A DNA stretch of 64,000 nt from Chlamydiia bacterium (GTDB lineage: Bacteria > Chlamydiota > Chlamydiia > Chlamydiales > GCA-2402025), in NCBI GenBank assembly GCA_030427725.1, contig JAUICV010000001.1, forward strand, positions 1-64,000, in the 5' to 3' direction. How positions within the stretch are numbered: the stretch's first letter is position 1; each line of letters starts with the position of its first letter. Shown here one piece after another: positions 24,088 through 34,570 of the stretch. Below the pieces are notes generated by a model, which saw only the letters and a program-made list of their open reading frames with translations, was not told where the DNA came from and searched no databases. Made by a program: the position numbers and the translations under genes.

Positions 24088-25476
24088 ATGACACAGATGA
24101 GAGAACATTGGGGATCTAGGCTTGGATTTATTCTTGCAGCGATAGGGTCAGCAATCGGGCTTGGGGTCCTTTGGAAATTCCCTTACGTGGTCGGTCAAAA
24201 TGGTGGAGGACTTTTCTTACTTTCCTACTTTGCTTGTGTTATTGTCATCGGAATTCCCGTGCTTATTGGAGAACTTCTTGTAGGAAGAACCTCACAAAAA
24301 GCTGCAGTCTTAGCTTTTGATTCGCTTGCTAGGTCTAAACCGCAGTGGAAAATAGCTGGTTGGTTTGGAGTTCTTTCTTCGTTTTTAATTATGTCATTTT
24401 ATAGCGTTATAGCAGGGTATGGAATGAGCTATATCTTGATGTCTCTTAACGGTTTTTATCAGGGGCTTAGTGCCGAAGAAGTGGCTGGGGTTTATGACAA
24501 GCTCTCGTCATCAGCTGGGATATCTGTTTTATGGCATGCTCTTTTTACAGCAATCACAATGAAGATTGTTTTGTCAGGTGTTAGAAAAGGGATTGAATAC
24601 TGGGCTAAGCATATGACGCGGGCCCTTTTTACTATTTTGATTGTGTTGTTTTTCTATAGCCTAAAACTAGAAGGCTTTTCAAAGGCTTTACATTTTATCT
24701 TTTACCCAGATGTGCAAAGCTTTTCAGTCTCTTCAGTTTTGCAGGCTTTAGGTCTGGCCTTTTTTACCTTGAGTTTGGGACAAGGGATTATGATCAGCTA
24801 TGGTTCATATATGAGAAAGGATGAAAAATTGCCACAAATGGCAAGTATCGTAGGATTTTCAGTTATTGTCGTTGCGATTTTAACAGCTCTTACAATATTT
24901 CCTGTTGTGTTTACCTTTGGTTTCAAAGCGTCAGAGGGTCCCGGGCTTGTATTTAAGACGTTACCGTATCTTTTTGCTCAGCTTCCAGGAGCTTTAATTT
25001 TATCGACTATCTTTTTTGCGCTATTTGTGTTTACAGCTCTTACCTCATCGATTCCCTTCATGGAAGTTGTTGCAACAAACCTTATGGAACTTTTGGGATG
25101 GGACAGAAAAAAAGCTGTGCTATTAACAGCGCTAGGAACATTTTCTTTTGGAATCCCATCGGCTCTAGCTGGTTCTCAGACTCTTTTTAAATCCTGGAAG
25201 TCAATTTACGGGCTAAACTTCTTAGACACAATAGATCAGTTGGTCTCTAATTGGATTATTCCAATAGCAGGGCTCTTAACTGCAATCTTTGTTGGTTGGA
25301 TAATGGATAAAAAATTATCCCAAGCAAGTTTTTGCAACGGAGATAAGGGGTCAGGTCTTTGGAAAGTTTGGCACTTTATGATGCGTTATATTATTCCAGT
25401 TTTGATTATCTTAATTATCTTGCAAGAAGGTGGGATCATTAATTTCGATGACCTTTTTAAAGTCACTTCAAAATAG
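24088..25476 (+). CDS. Neurotransmitter:sodium symporter (NSS) family transporter 3
   Basis: The 462-aa membrane protein is the tandem paralog of transporter 2, with the same TM1 motif 'GSAIGLGVLWKFPY' and near-identical TM3 segment. It is more distant from the copy at 15777 but shares 'REHWGxxxGFxLAAxGSA'. Differences concentrate in the TM4-TM6 region and the C-terminus, which may reflect different substrates. The gene ends three bases before the convergent mfd stop with no terminator between them. Confidence 0.94.
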   Translation: MTQMREHWGSRLGFILAAIGSAIGLGVLWKFPYVVGQNGGGLFLLSYFACVIVIGIPVLIGELLVGRTSQKAAVLAFDSLARSKPQWKIAGWFGVLSSFLIMSFYSVIAGYGMSYILMSLNGFYQGLSAEEVAGVYDKLSSSAGISVLWHALFTAITMKIVLSGVRKGIEYWAKHMTRALFTILIVLFFYSLKLEGFSKALHFIFYPDVQSFSVSSVLQALGLAFFTLSLGQGIMISYGSYMRKDEKLPQMASIVGFSVIVVAILTALTIFPVVFTFGFKASEGPGLVFKTLPYLFAQLPGALILSTIFFALFVFTALTSSIPFMEVVATNLMELLGWDRKKAVLLTALGTFSFGIPSALAGSQTLFKSWKSIYGLNFLDTIDQLVSNWIIPIAGLLTAIFVGWIMDKKLSQASFCNGDKGSGLWKVWHFMMRYIIPVLIILIILQEGGIINFDDLFKVTSK

Positions 25477-25479
25477 AAG

Positions 25480-28400
25480 CTAGGACAGTTTAAAACTTTT
25501 CTCTAAAGAAAGTTTAGTAAATTCAACTAAATCGATTGGGCTTTTAATTGTTGGAAACGGAAGGGTTTTCTTGATGAGTTTATTACCCTTTTGCTGGTGA
25601 GCTGTCAACGTTGATTTCTCGTATTTTAACAACGTGAAGTAGTTTTTGCTTGTTAGGACTTTAATCTCGCTCATAGCTTTAAGCCATAAAACATCTTGGG
25701 GAAGGGTTCCAAATCTATCTTCAAGCTCAGAGGTAATGTCTTCGATGGTTTCTTTGGAGGTTGCTTCACCTAGTCTATGATAAACCTCTAATCTAATGGA
25801 TGTTTCAGGGATATAGTACTCTGGTAATTTAGCTGGGAAGTTAGACTCTATCTTAGTTTCTATAAACGAAATCGATGATTTGTTCTTAATAGACTCAACG
25901 GCTTTTTTTAGCATTTTACAGTATAAATGAAATCCAACTGTGGCAACTTGTCCAGATTGTTGAGTTCCCAAAATATCACCAGCGCCCCTGATTTCTAGAT
26001 CACGGAGAGCTAGCTTCATGCCGCCTCCGAAACCAGATGTTTGAGCTAAGGCATTTAATCTTTTCTGGGAGATTTCTGATAGGGCTTTTTTGGATGGAAC
26101 TAGAAAATAACAGTAGGCAGGTTTATTCCATCGTCCAACTCTTCCTCGAAGTTGATAAAGGTCGGCTAATCCGAAGCTTTGAGCTCTATCGATCAAAATT
26201 GTATTGGCGTTCGGGATGTCTATCCCACTCTCAACTATGGTTGTTGCCAGTAGAACTTGTAAATGACCAGCCTTAAAGGCGTGAAACGTCTTATCGATTT
26301 CATCTGAGGGCATTTGTCCGTGAACGACTTTTATTGTAGCTGTTGGGACAAGATCTAAAAGTTCTTTTTGGATTTTATAAATTGACTCAACACGATTATG
26401 AATAAAATAGGCTTGCCCACCCCTTGCGATCTCTCTTAAAAGTGCTGTTTTGATCAAAGAAAAATCACTTTCAGCAATGATTGATTTTATCGGAAGTCTA
26501 TCATGTGGAGGTGTGTTGATAACCGAAAGGTCTCGAGCTCCTATGATGGACATGTAAAGTGTTCTAGGGATTGGAGTTGCTGAAAGCGTTAAACAATCAA
26601 CTCCAACTTTTAGTTTTTTTAAGGATTCTTTGGCTCTAACTCCAAAGCGCTGCTCTTCATCAATGATGATCAAGCCTAGATTCTTAAAAACTACGTCTTT
26701 ACTAACCAATCTATGGGTTCCGACTAAGATATCTAACAGACCATCTTTTGCGTCTTGTAGTGTTTTTTTGATTTGAGAGGGTTTGACAAAGCGAGACAAT
26801 ACTCCAATTCGGATCGGAAAATTTGCCATTCTTTGCGTAAAAGTATCAAAATGTTGCATTGCAAGCGTGGTTGTTGGGACAAGCACAGCAACTTGCTTTC
26901 CACCATCTAAAACCGCTTTAAAAGCAGCTCTCATGGCTACTTCTGTTTTCCCATAACCAACGTCTCCGCAGATGAGCCGATCCATAGCCCGTTTTGATTG
27001 CATGTCATCTTTGATCTGAGAGATGGCCCTTAGCTGATCGTCTGTTTCTGTAAAGGGGAACTCTTCTTCGAAAAGTAAAACATCTTCTCCATCTTGTGGA
27101 TAAATAAAGCCTCCCTTGGCTTCCCTTTCCGCTTGAACATGTAAAAGGTCTTTAGCGTAACCAATGATAGACTGTTGAGCTCTAGCTTTTGCTGTTTGCC
27201 ACTTGGTTGTCCCTAGGATATTTAAAGAAGGATGGTCTTCATGAGCTCCAATGTATCTTGAGATTAAATGCGATTGAGATAAAGGAACATACAGCTTACT
27301 TGCATTGGCATATTCTAAGATCAGAAACTCTTCTTGTTCCCCAAGATGGTTTTTTTGTTTTTCTATCCCAAGATATTTACCAATACCGTTATGAAAATGA
27401 ACAACTAAATCACCGATGCTTAGCTCATGGAAGTCAGATGCTGGTGTATGGTAGCTTGTTCTCCAAGAATTTCTTCTAACTTTGTACCTTTTAGAAAACT
27501 CAGGAAAAGGGATTAAGGCAATGTTTGAGTCAAGAGTGATAAAACCTGAAGTTAAGTACCCTTTTTGAAAGGCCGAAGCTTTAGGGAGGGTTATTTCATA
27601 TTTTGATATAGCTTGCTGCAGAGCGTTGTCTTCTGCATCAGTAGAGGTTAGAAAATAAAGTTTTGTGTTTGTGTGTTCTTGGGAGGCGATAGCTTTTAAA
27701 AGATATTCCATTGACGAAGACGTTGCTTCATCATAGGTGAAAAAATCTTCTAGAAAAACAAACGGGTGTTTTAGGCGACTAGATTTGATAGACTCGTTTA
27801 AAAGGTCAAATTGAATGTCTTGAGAGTGCTCACCTTGAAGGGTAGAGGTTTTTTCTTTTTTTAAATCTTGGAAAAGTTTTTCTAATTGGTCCTCGGCTAA
27901 AAATAAGGTTTTAGAGTTTGAGATGGCATCAAAAAGTTCTTTGATATCCATAAAAAAATCATGTTTTTGCCCTTGAAGCTCTTTTAGGGAAATATAATGA
28001 TCCTCGATCGAAACTAAGTGGTCAAAAATAACAAGAGGAGGTTTTTCAAAGTAATCAAAAATAGACACTAGTTTTTTCGAGTTTTCCAAAATGGATTGCT
28101 CATTCGCGGGAGAGATGAAAATTTTTTCGAGTTTTTCCACAGATTTTTGTGAAATGGGATCGAACGATTTAATTTGTTCAATTTCATCATCAAAAAATTC
28201 TAGACGATATGGAGTTTTGGCAGATGTTGGGAAAATATCTAAAATACCTCCCCTTAAAGAAAATTCTCCTTTGTCTGCCGTGACAGATGTTTTTACATAG
28301 CCAAGAGAGGTCAGGAGCTTTTCCAAATTATTGAAGCAGATCTTGCTAGATCTCTTCCACTCAATTAAAGAGGAGCTTAGCTCAGATTTATCAGTTACTT

Positions 28401-28767
28401 TTTGAAGGGTGGATTGAAGCGTAGTGACTAAAAGATTTTTTTCTTTTGATGAGTTTAGTTGGTTTAAGATTTTGAACCGTCTGCCCATAATATCAGAGCT
28501 AGGTTTTATTTCTTCACTAGGAAGTGTTTCCCAAGAAGGAAATTCTAAAGCGTCTCTTCCTAAAAAATACTTAATGTTGTCTAAGAGATGATCATCACGT
28601 TCTTTGCCTAAAACAAGTACAACATCTTTTTTTAAATACTTTATGAGATAGGAGATGATTAGTGCTTTAGCGCTACTTGGAATTTTTTCTAGGCAAAGAG
28701 AGGGCTTCTTTTCAAATGCCTTTTGAAAATGAGTAAAAAAAGGAGCGTGGATAAACTTTTCTAGCAC
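25480..28767 (-). CDS. mfd: Transcription-repair coupling factor Mfd
   Basis: The 1095-aa SF2 translocase has an N-terminal UvrB-like region, a CarD-type RNA polymerase interaction domain ('ELSIGDLVVHFHNGIGKYLGI'), Walker A 'CGDVGYGKTEVAMRAAF', the DEEQ box 'IIIDEEQRFG', and 'LSATPIPRTLYMS'. A C-terminal TRCF domain follows. It removes stalled RNA polymerase and recruits UvrA to lesions. Translation starts at a GTG (28767) that overlaps the alaS stop as GTGCTAG, so the two genes are translationally coupled. The same mfd-alaS order is known in Chlamydia. Confidence 0.96.
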   Translation of the reverse strand: MLEKFIHAPFFTHFQKAFEKKPSLCLEKIPSSAKALIISYLIKYLKKDVVLVLGKERDDHLLDNIKYFLGRDALEFPSWETLPSEEIKPSSDIMGRRFKILNQLNSSKEKNLLVTTLQSTLQKVTDKSELSSSLIEWKRSSKICFNNLEKLLTSLGYVKTSVTADKGEFSLRGGILDIFPTSAKTPYRLEFFDDEIEQIKSFDPISQKSVEKLEKIFISPANEQSILENSKKLVSIFDYFEKPPLVIFDHLVSIEDHYISLKELQGQKHDFFMDIKELFDAISNSKTLFLAEDQLEKLFQDLKKEKTSTLQGEHSQDIQFDLLNESIKSSRLKHPFVFLEDFFTYDEATSSSMEYLLKAIASQEHTNTKLYFLTSTDAEDNALQQAISKYEITLPKASAFQKGYLTSGFITLDSNIALIPFPEFSKRYKVRRNSWRTSYHTPASDFHELSIGDLVVHFHNGIGKYLGIEKQKNHLGEQEEFLILEYANASKLYVPLSQSHLISRYIGAHEDHPSLNILGTTKWQTAKARAQQSIIGYAKDLLHVQAEREAKGGFIYPQDGEDVLLFEEEFPFTETDDQLRAISQIKDDMQSKRAMDRLICGDVGYGKTEVAMRAAFKAVLDGGKQVAVLVPTTTLAMQHFDTFTQRMANFPIRIGVLSRFVKPSQIKKTLQDAKDGLLDILVGTHRLVSKDVVFKNLGLIIIDEEQRFGVRAKESLKKLKVGVDCLTLSATPIPRTLYMSIIGARDLSVINTPPHDRLPIKSIIAESDFSLIKTALLREIARGGQAYFIHNRVESIYKIQKELLDLVPTATIKVVHGQMPSDEIDKTFHAFKAGHLQVLLATTIVESGIDIPNANTILIDRAQSFGLADLYQLRGRVGRWNKPAYCYFLVPSKKALSEISQKRLNALAQTSGFGGGMKLALRDLEIRGAGDILGTQQSGQVATVGFHLYCKMLKKAVESIKNKSSISFIETKIESNFPAKLPEYYIPETSIRLEVYHRLGEATSKETIEDITSELEDRFGTLPQDVLWLKAMSEIKVLTSKNYFTLLKYEKSTLTAHQQKGNKLIKKTLPFPTIKSPIDLVEFTKLSLEKSFKLS

Positions 28768-31397
28768 TTTTCTTTGACTAAGGTGATAAACGTTTCAAAA
28801 ACATCCGCCAGTCCATCTGGATTTGTCCCACCAGCTTGCGCTTGATCATCCTTTCCTCCACCTCCACCTTTAATAAGAGGAGATAATTGTTTGATGATTG
28901 CTTTTGCACTTAAGCCTATCTTTTGCGCTTTATCATCAACTTTGACAAGAATCTGGCATTTTCCCTCAGATTTAACCCCAAAGAGTAAAAGGTTTAAATC
29001 TTTCTCTGAGAAGATTGAGTTCGCAAAAGGGTTTAATTCCTTAGGATCTATTTCAAGTGGGCAGCTTAATACTTTTAGAGTCTGAATGGTTTGAATGCTT
29101 TTATCGAGGTGGGATTTTTGTGACTGTAGAGCTTTAGCTTTGAATTTCTTCAGCTCAGCTTTTAGGTTAACACTTTCTTCTACCAGCTTATCTAAGCTAA
29201 TCGCTAATTTATTTAGCGGCGTAGAAAGCTTCATAGCCAAAGATTCAAGCTGGTCTTGAAGGTTATATATAAACTCTTCGGATCTATTTGCTGAAACAGC
29301 TTCTATCCGTCTTACTCCTTGAGCGATACTTGACTCTTTAAGAATTTTAAAAAAACCGAGTCTTCCCAAGTTCTGTACATGTGTTCCTCCGCAGAGCTCT
29401 TTGGAAAAATCTGCAATATCGATAACGCGGACGACAGACCCATACTTATCACCAAAAAATTGCTTGATATCGGATTGATTTTGAACGTCTTCTAAAGAAA
29501 GCTCATAAGATTTAACAGGGTGGTTCTCTCTGATCCTGGAATTGACAAGCATCTCAATTTCTTTAAGCTGATTCTTAGAAACGCTCTTATGGTGGTTGAA
29601 GTCGAACCGTAATCTGTTTTCGTCTACTAAAGATCCTGCTTGTTTTATATGTTCTCCCAACACTTTTTGCAAAGCCCAATGGAGAAGGTGTGTTGCGCTA
29701 TGGTTGTTTTCAATTAGCTCACGCCTAGTAATGTCAATTTTAGCAGTGACCGGTTCGCCTGCGATCAACGTTCCTTTTTGTAAAACTCCTTTATGAGTGA
29801 TGATGTCTGCGTTTGGAGATTTTACTTCAGTCACTTTGAACTGAGCGCTGTGATGAGAAATAACTCCAATATCAGTTACCTGGCCACCTTTTTCTGCGTA
29901 AAACGGTGTTTGATCTAAAATGATCAGAGCTTCTTGCCCCTCATTTAAAGTCTCAACAAACTCTCCTCCTTTGATGATTGCAAGGATTGAAGATTCTGTT
30001 TCGTCTTGTGTATATCCCACAAATTCCGAAGCGCTATATTTTTGAGTGAAGCCTTCAAAAAGGGTCGAACCTGCTTCATATTCATGAGAGCTTCTTGCAT
30101 TCTTTGACAATTCCTTAGCCTTTTCTTCTAAGATAGAATAAGCTTCTAAATTAACTTGAAGGTGATGGTCTCGGGCGATTAATAGAATTTCTTCTAGTGG
30201 AAATCCATAAGTATCTTTCAGTTTAAAAGCGTCTTCCCCGGAGATCTCTTTAGAATTAGAGTTCCTAGCTTTTTCAATAATTGAAGACAAAATGTTGCCT
30301 CCTCTTTTGAGGGTCTTGAAAAAGCTTTCTTCTTCAATGGTAAGGATTTCACAGATTCTCTCTTGTGATGCCTTAAGCTCTCCAAAATCACTTCCCATGC
30401 AATCTATTAGGGTTGGGACAAGCTCAGCTAAAAATGGTTTGTTAGCTCCCAAAAGCTTTGCATAGCGAACAGCTCTTCTTAAAAGCTTTCTTAGTACATA
30501 ACCTCTTTCGATGTTACTAGGCTGGGCCCCATCAACAATTGCAAAACATAAAGATCTTAGGTGGTCTGCTATAACATGAAAAGCTGATGAAATATCAGGA
30601 TCATCGATCTTATACTCAGCTCCAATAACGCTTGAGATTTTCTGAATAAGCTTTTTAAAAATATCTATATGAAAAACGTTGTAAGTTCCTTCTAAAATTG
30701 AAACAACTCTTTCTAATCCAGAGCCTGTGTCGACACCTTTTTGGGGGAGCTCTTTGACAGACCCATCTTTTTGGAGATCAAATTCCATGAAGACTAAATT
30801 CCAGAATTCTAAAAATCTGAGGCCTTCAGGATCTTCTTTTGGATTCTTGGCAGAGCTTAAATGTTCTCCACAGTCATAAAAAAGCTCGCTACAAGGCCCG
30901 CAAGGTCCTGTATCTCCCATCGTCCAGAAGTTATCTTTTTTTCCCATTTTGATAATACGCTCTTCTGGCAAATAGCTTTTCCAAAGATTTAAAGAGTCTT
31001 CATCTTCCTCATAGACAGTTACCCAGATTTTATCCTTTGCAAATCCATAAATATTAATAGTGACCTCAAAGGCAAACTGGATCGCTTCTTTTTTAAAATA
31101 ATCTCCAAAAGAGAAGTTTCCTAGCATCTCAAAAAAAGTCATGTGCCTAGATGTGTGACCAACGTTATCAAGATCATTGTGTTTGCCTCCAACACGAATG
31201 CACTTTTGGGAGGTTGTGGCAGCCTTGTAATTTCTTGTGCTATGGCCTAAAAATAAATCTTTAAATTGATTCATCCCTGCATTTGTAAAAAGAAGCGTCG
31301 GGTCATCATGAGGGATCACAGAAGAGGACGGGACAACACTGTGTTGATTAGTTTTAAAATAATTTAAAAATTTAGATCTAATTTCCTGTGAAAGCAT
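28761..31397 (-). CDS. alaS: Alanyl-tRNA synthetase
   Basis: The 878-aa protein has an N-terminal class II aminoacylation domain ('HNDLDNVGHTSRHMTFFEMLGNF', motif 2 region with 'GPCGPCSE'). The editing domain has 'HSATHLL' and 'CGGTH' metal ligands, and the C-terminal oligomerisation/tRNA-binding region has 'GGGGGKDDQAQAGG'. It charges tRNA-Ala and clears mischarged Ser/Gly. It is the first gene of the alaS-mfd unit on this strand. Length matches the family. Confidence 0.97.
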   Translation of the reverse strand: MLSQEIRSKFLNYFKTNQHSVVPSSSVIPHDDPTLLFTNAGMNQFKDLFLGHSTRNYKAATTSQKCIRVGGKHNDLDNVGHTSRHMTFFEMLGNFSFGDYFKKEAIQFAFEVTINIYGFAKDKIWVTVYEEDEDSLNLWKSYLPEERIIKMGKKDNFWTMGDTGPCGPCSELFYDCGEHLSSAKNPKEDPEGLRFLEFWNLVFMEFDLQKDGSVKELPQKGVDTGSGLERVVSILEGTYNVFHIDIFKKLIQKISSVIGAEYKIDDPDISSAFHVIADHLRSLCFAIVDGAQPSNIERGYVLRKLLRRAVRYAKLLGANKPFLAELVPTLIDCMGSDFGELKASQERICEILTIEEESFFKTLKRGGNILSSIIEKARNSNSKEISGEDAFKLKDTYGFPLEEILLIARDHHLQVNLEAYSILEEKAKELSKNARSSHEYEAGSTLFEGFTQKYSASEFVGYTQDETESSILAIIKGGEFVETLNEGQEALIILDQTPFYAEKGGQVTDIGVISHHSAQFKVTEVKSPNADIITHKGVLQKGTLIAGEPVTAKIDITRRELIENNHSATHLLHWALQKVLGEHIKQAGSLVDENRLRFDFNHHKSVSKNQLKEIEMLVNSRIRENHPVKSYELSLEDVQNQSDIKQFFGDKYGSVVRVIDIADFSKELCGGTHVQNLGRLGFFKILKESSIAQGVRRIEAVSANRSEEFIYNLQDQLESLAMKLSTPLNKLAISLDKLVEESVNLKAELKKFKAKALQSQKSHLDKSIQTIQTLKVLSCPLEIDPKELNPFANSIFSEKDLNLLLFGVKSEGKCQILVKVDDKAQKIGLSAKAIIKQLSPLIKGGGGGKDDQAQAGGTNPDGLADVFETFITLVKEKC

Positions 31398-31532
31398 AAA
31401 TTTTCTTCCATCGGTTATTGGCTTATTTGAACAAGTTTTTTTCTTAGTAGTCTACTTCTTGTGGAATTTAATTGTAAGATTTTAAACACTGGATACTGAG
31501 ATTAATAACTTAGATTGTTTGGGGAAAATTAA

Positions 31533-33527
31533 ATGGATGAAGACCTTAGTAAAACTCTTAACAAAGCTGCAAATACTATAAGGGCTTTGTCTTTTGAGGC
31601 AGTACAAAAAGCTAATTCAGGTCACCCGGGCCTTCCTATGGGATGTGCTGAGATTGGGGCCTATCTGTATGGGGAATACTTAAAGCACAATCCTGAGAAT
31701 CCAAACTGGGCTAATAGGGATCGATTTATCCTCTCAGCAGGGCATGGATCGATGCTTTTATACTCATGTCTTCATCTTTCAGGTTTTGAGGTTTCTCTAG
31801 AAGATTTAAAAAATTTCAGACAACTACACTCAAAGACACCAGGTCATCCAGAAGCTCATGAAACTCCAGGTGTAGAAACAACAACAGGTCCTCTTGGGCA
31901 AGGTGTTGCTAATGCAGTTGGTCAAGCGCTTGGTTTTAAGCTTTTGCAAACAAAGTTTAATACCGAAGAACATAAGCTATTTGACAACAAAGTGGTTTGC
32001 CTAGCAGGTGATGGGTGTCTTATGGAAGGGATTTCGCATGAAGCGTGCTCGCTTGCTGGACACTTAGGACTTGATAACTTCATCTTAGTCTTTGATTCAA
32101 ATAAAATTACATTAGATGGTCCCTTAGAACAGTGTGGCTCTGAAGATACTGTAGAAAGATTCAAGGCATACGGATTTGATGTCATGGAAATGGATGGGAA
32201 TAATTTAGAGGACGTTCAGTCGACTTTTGCTAAAACGAGAGAGGTTCAAACCAAACCAATTCTAATTATTGCTCATACAGTCATTGGTAAAGGTTCTCCA
32301 GCGAAACAAGGAACCCACAATGTTCATGGCTCACCGCTCGGCCCAGAAGAATGTGAAGCGACTAAAAAAGCTCTTGGAATTTCTGAAGAAGATTTTTATA
32401 TTCCACAGGCTGTAAAAAATTATTTCGAGTCTCATAAGAAAAAGGGAATCTCTTCCGAAGAAGAGTGGAACGAAATGTTTAATAAATGGCGCTCAGCAAA
32501 TTCAGAGTTAGCTGAAGAATATGAAAAGATGCAAAAGCAATGTTTTTCTGAGAGTCTTGAAAAAGAAGTGTTGTCTTTAGAGATGCCAGATTCTATTTCA
32601 GGGAGAAAAGCAGCTCAGGCTGTTCTTCAAATTCTTGGAAAGCAATTGCCCCAACTATACGGGGGCTCTGCAGATCTTTCTGGTTCAGATTGTACTATGA
32701 TGAAAGATTATGATCTTGTTGCCCCAAAAAAGTTTTCAGGTCGAAATATTAAATATGGAATTAGAGAGTTTGCAATGGCAGCAGCAGCAGCAGGTCTTTA
32801 TGAGACAAACTTTATAACTCCATATGTGGGAACCTTTTTAACCTTTTCAGATTACATGAGAAATGCAGTAAGATTAGCATCTCTTTCAAAATATCACGTG
32901 ATCTACCAGTTTACCCATGATTCTATCTTTCTGGGAGAAGATGGACCAACACACCAGCCCATTGAGCATTTAGCTGCATTAAGAGCTATGCCAAATCTTC
33001 ATGTGATTAGGCCATGTGATAGTTATGAAGTGAAAGCCGCGTGGTTAGAAGCTTTGAAGTATGAAGGCCCTACAGCTCTTGTTTTTACAAGACAGAATTT
33101 GCCGTCCTTATCTGAGACAAAAGAGCATAGTTTTTCAGATGGTGTTGGAAAGGGTGCTTATACTTTGAAGAAAGAATCTAAAAATGTAGATTACATTCTT
33201 ATTGCTACAGGATCTGAAGTTTCATTAGCCTTGAATGTGGCTAGAGAACTTGAAAAACATGACAAAGGCGTTAGAGTTGTTTCTATGCCGTGCATGGAGC
33301 TTTTTGAAAGGCAGTCATCTGAGTATAAGGAAGCTGTTCTAGGTGGAGATAATATCACACGAGTTTGTATAGAAGCTGGCGTAAGTTTTGGATGGCATAA
33401 ATGGGTTGGTCCTAAAGGCCTTTGTATCTGTATGGAGTCTTTCGGAGCATCAGCGCCTGCAGCAGATTTAGCAAATGAATTTGGATTTACAACCGAATCT
33501 ATCATTGAAAGGATCTTGTCAAACTAA
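31533..33527 (+). CDS. tkt: Transketolase
   Basis: The 664-aa thiamine diphosphate enzyme has 'GHPGLPMG' near the N-terminus, the ThDP motif 'GDGCLMEG', 'KGSPAKQGTHNVHG', and 'FTHDSIFLGEDGPTHQPIEHL' in the pyrimidine domain. It moves two-carbon units in the non-oxidative pentose phosphate pathway. AlaS-tkt divergence here matches the Chlamydia alaS-tktB neighbourhood. It is followed by hemE after two bases, so the two are likely co-transcribed. Confidence 0.97.
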   Translation: MDEDLSKTLNKAANTIRALSFEAVQKANSGHPGLPMGCAEIGAYLYGEYLKHNPENPNWANRDRFILSAGHGSMLLYSCLHLSGFEVSLEDLKNFRQLHSKTPGHPEAHETPGVETTTGPLGQGVANAVGQALGFKLLQTKFNTEEHKLFDNKVVCLAGDGCLMEGISHEACSLAGHLGLDNFILVFDSNKITLDGPLEQCGSEDTVERFKAYGFDVMEMDGNNLEDVQSTFAKTREVQTKPILIIAHTVIGKGSPAKQGTHNVHGSPLGPEECEATKKALGISEEDFYIPQAVKNYFESHKKKGISSEEEWNEMFNKWRSANSELAEEYEKMQKQCFSESLEKEVLSLEMPDSISGRKAAQAVLQILGKQLPQLYGGSADLSGSDCTMMKDYDLVAPKKFSGRNIKYGIREFAMAAAAAGLYETNFITPYVGTFLTFSDYMRNAVRLASLSKYHVIYQFTHDSIFLGEDGPTHQPIEHLAALRAMPNLHVIRPCDSYEVKAAWLEALKYEGPTALVFTRQNLPSLSETKEHSFSDGVGKGAYTLKKESKNVDYILIATGSEVSLALNVARELEKHDKGVRVVSMPCMELFERQSSEYKEAVLGGDNITRVCIEAGVSFGWHKWVGPKGLCICMESFGASAPAADLANEFGFTTESIIERILSN

Positions 33528-33529
33528 CT

Positions 33530-34570
33530 ATGAATAGGCTTTATTTAAATGCTCTAAGTCATTCTAATTTTAGTGGAGAAGTTCCCCTTTGGATTATGAG
33601 ACAGGCAGGTAGATACCTGCCGACTTATCAAAAGATACGCAAGACATCGTCTCTTATTGATATGTTTCATAATTCTGAAGTTATCGAACAGGTAACACTG
33701 CTGCCCATCGAAGAGTTTGGATTTGATGCAGCTATCTTATTTTCAGATATTCTAGTTGTATTAGAAGCTTTAGGAGTTAGTCTTTCTTATAAAGATGGAG
33801 TTGGACCCCAGCTCTTCCCGAGAGTTTCGTCTGAAAAAGAAGTTCTCTATCTTTTGAAAGAAAAAAAAGATGTAGAAGATACGCTCTCGTATGTCTTTGA
33901 GGGGATTAAAGCTCTAAAAAAAAGGCTAAGCGTTCCTTTGATAGGCTTTTGCGGAGGACCTTTAACTGTAATAAGTTATCTTCTTGAATCAGAAAATACT
34001 GAAAAATTAAAAGCTACGAAGCAGTGGATCTATCAAAGAGAAGATCTAGTACACACTCTTTTATCTCTTGTGACAGATGTAACAGAAAAGTATTTAGCAA
34101 AGCAGATTGATTCAGGGGTTGATAGCATTCAGATTTTTGATTCTTGGGCAGGATCCTTGCCTTTAGATCTCTTTAAGAGAGTAGCTAAACCATACCTAAA
34201 ACGCCTGGTAGATTTTGTGAAAGCAAAAGGTGTTCCAGTTGTTATTTTTTCTAGGGGGACAAGCCTTTATTTTGAAGAGTTTTTAGCGCTAGGCGCCACT
34301 GCAATTAGCTGTGATGGTCAAAGAAGGGTTTATGATCTGAGATCTCTTTCCTCCCAAAAGGTGGTTTTACAAGGAGATTTAGATCCAGAACTTTTACTAT
34401 ATGGCACTACAAAGCAAGTGCAAGAAGAAGCTAGAAAGATCTTAAAAGGCATGAAAGATGATCCTGGATTTATATTTAACCTAGGTCACGGTATCTTGCC
34501 TCAAACACCTGTTGATAACGTTAAGGCGCTAGTTGCAACTGTAAGAGAAACAAGCCTTGTTACCAAGTAG
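33530..34570 (+). CDS. hemE: Uroporphyrinogen decarboxylase
   Basis: The 346-aa protein has the family signatures 'PLWIMRQAGRYLPTYQ' near the N-terminus and 'FDAAILFSDILVV', 'GFCGGPLTV' and 'FNLGHGILPQTP' later. It decarboxylates uroporphyrinogen III to coproporphyrinogen III, the substrate of HemF encoded convergently next door. Its 3' end overlaps hemF by 11 bases. No strong RBS is seen, so translation may be coupled to tkt. Confidence 0.96.
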   Translation: MNRLYLNALSHSNFSGEVPLWIMRQAGRYLPTYQKIRKTSSLIDMFHNSEVIEQVTLLPIEEFGFDAAILFSDILVVLEALGVSLSYKDGVGPQLFPRVSSEKEVLYLLKEKKDVEDTLSYVFEGIKALKKRLSVPLIGFCGGPLTVISYLLESENTEKLKATKQWIYQREDLVHTLLSLVTDVTEKYLAKQIDSGVDSIQIFDSWAGSLPLDLFKRVAKPYLKRLVDFVKAKGVPVVIFSRGTSLYFEEFLALGATAISCDGQRRVYDLRSLSSQKVVLQGDLDPELLLYGTTKQVQEEARKILKGMKDDPGFIFNLGHGILPQTPVDNVKALVATVRETSLVTK

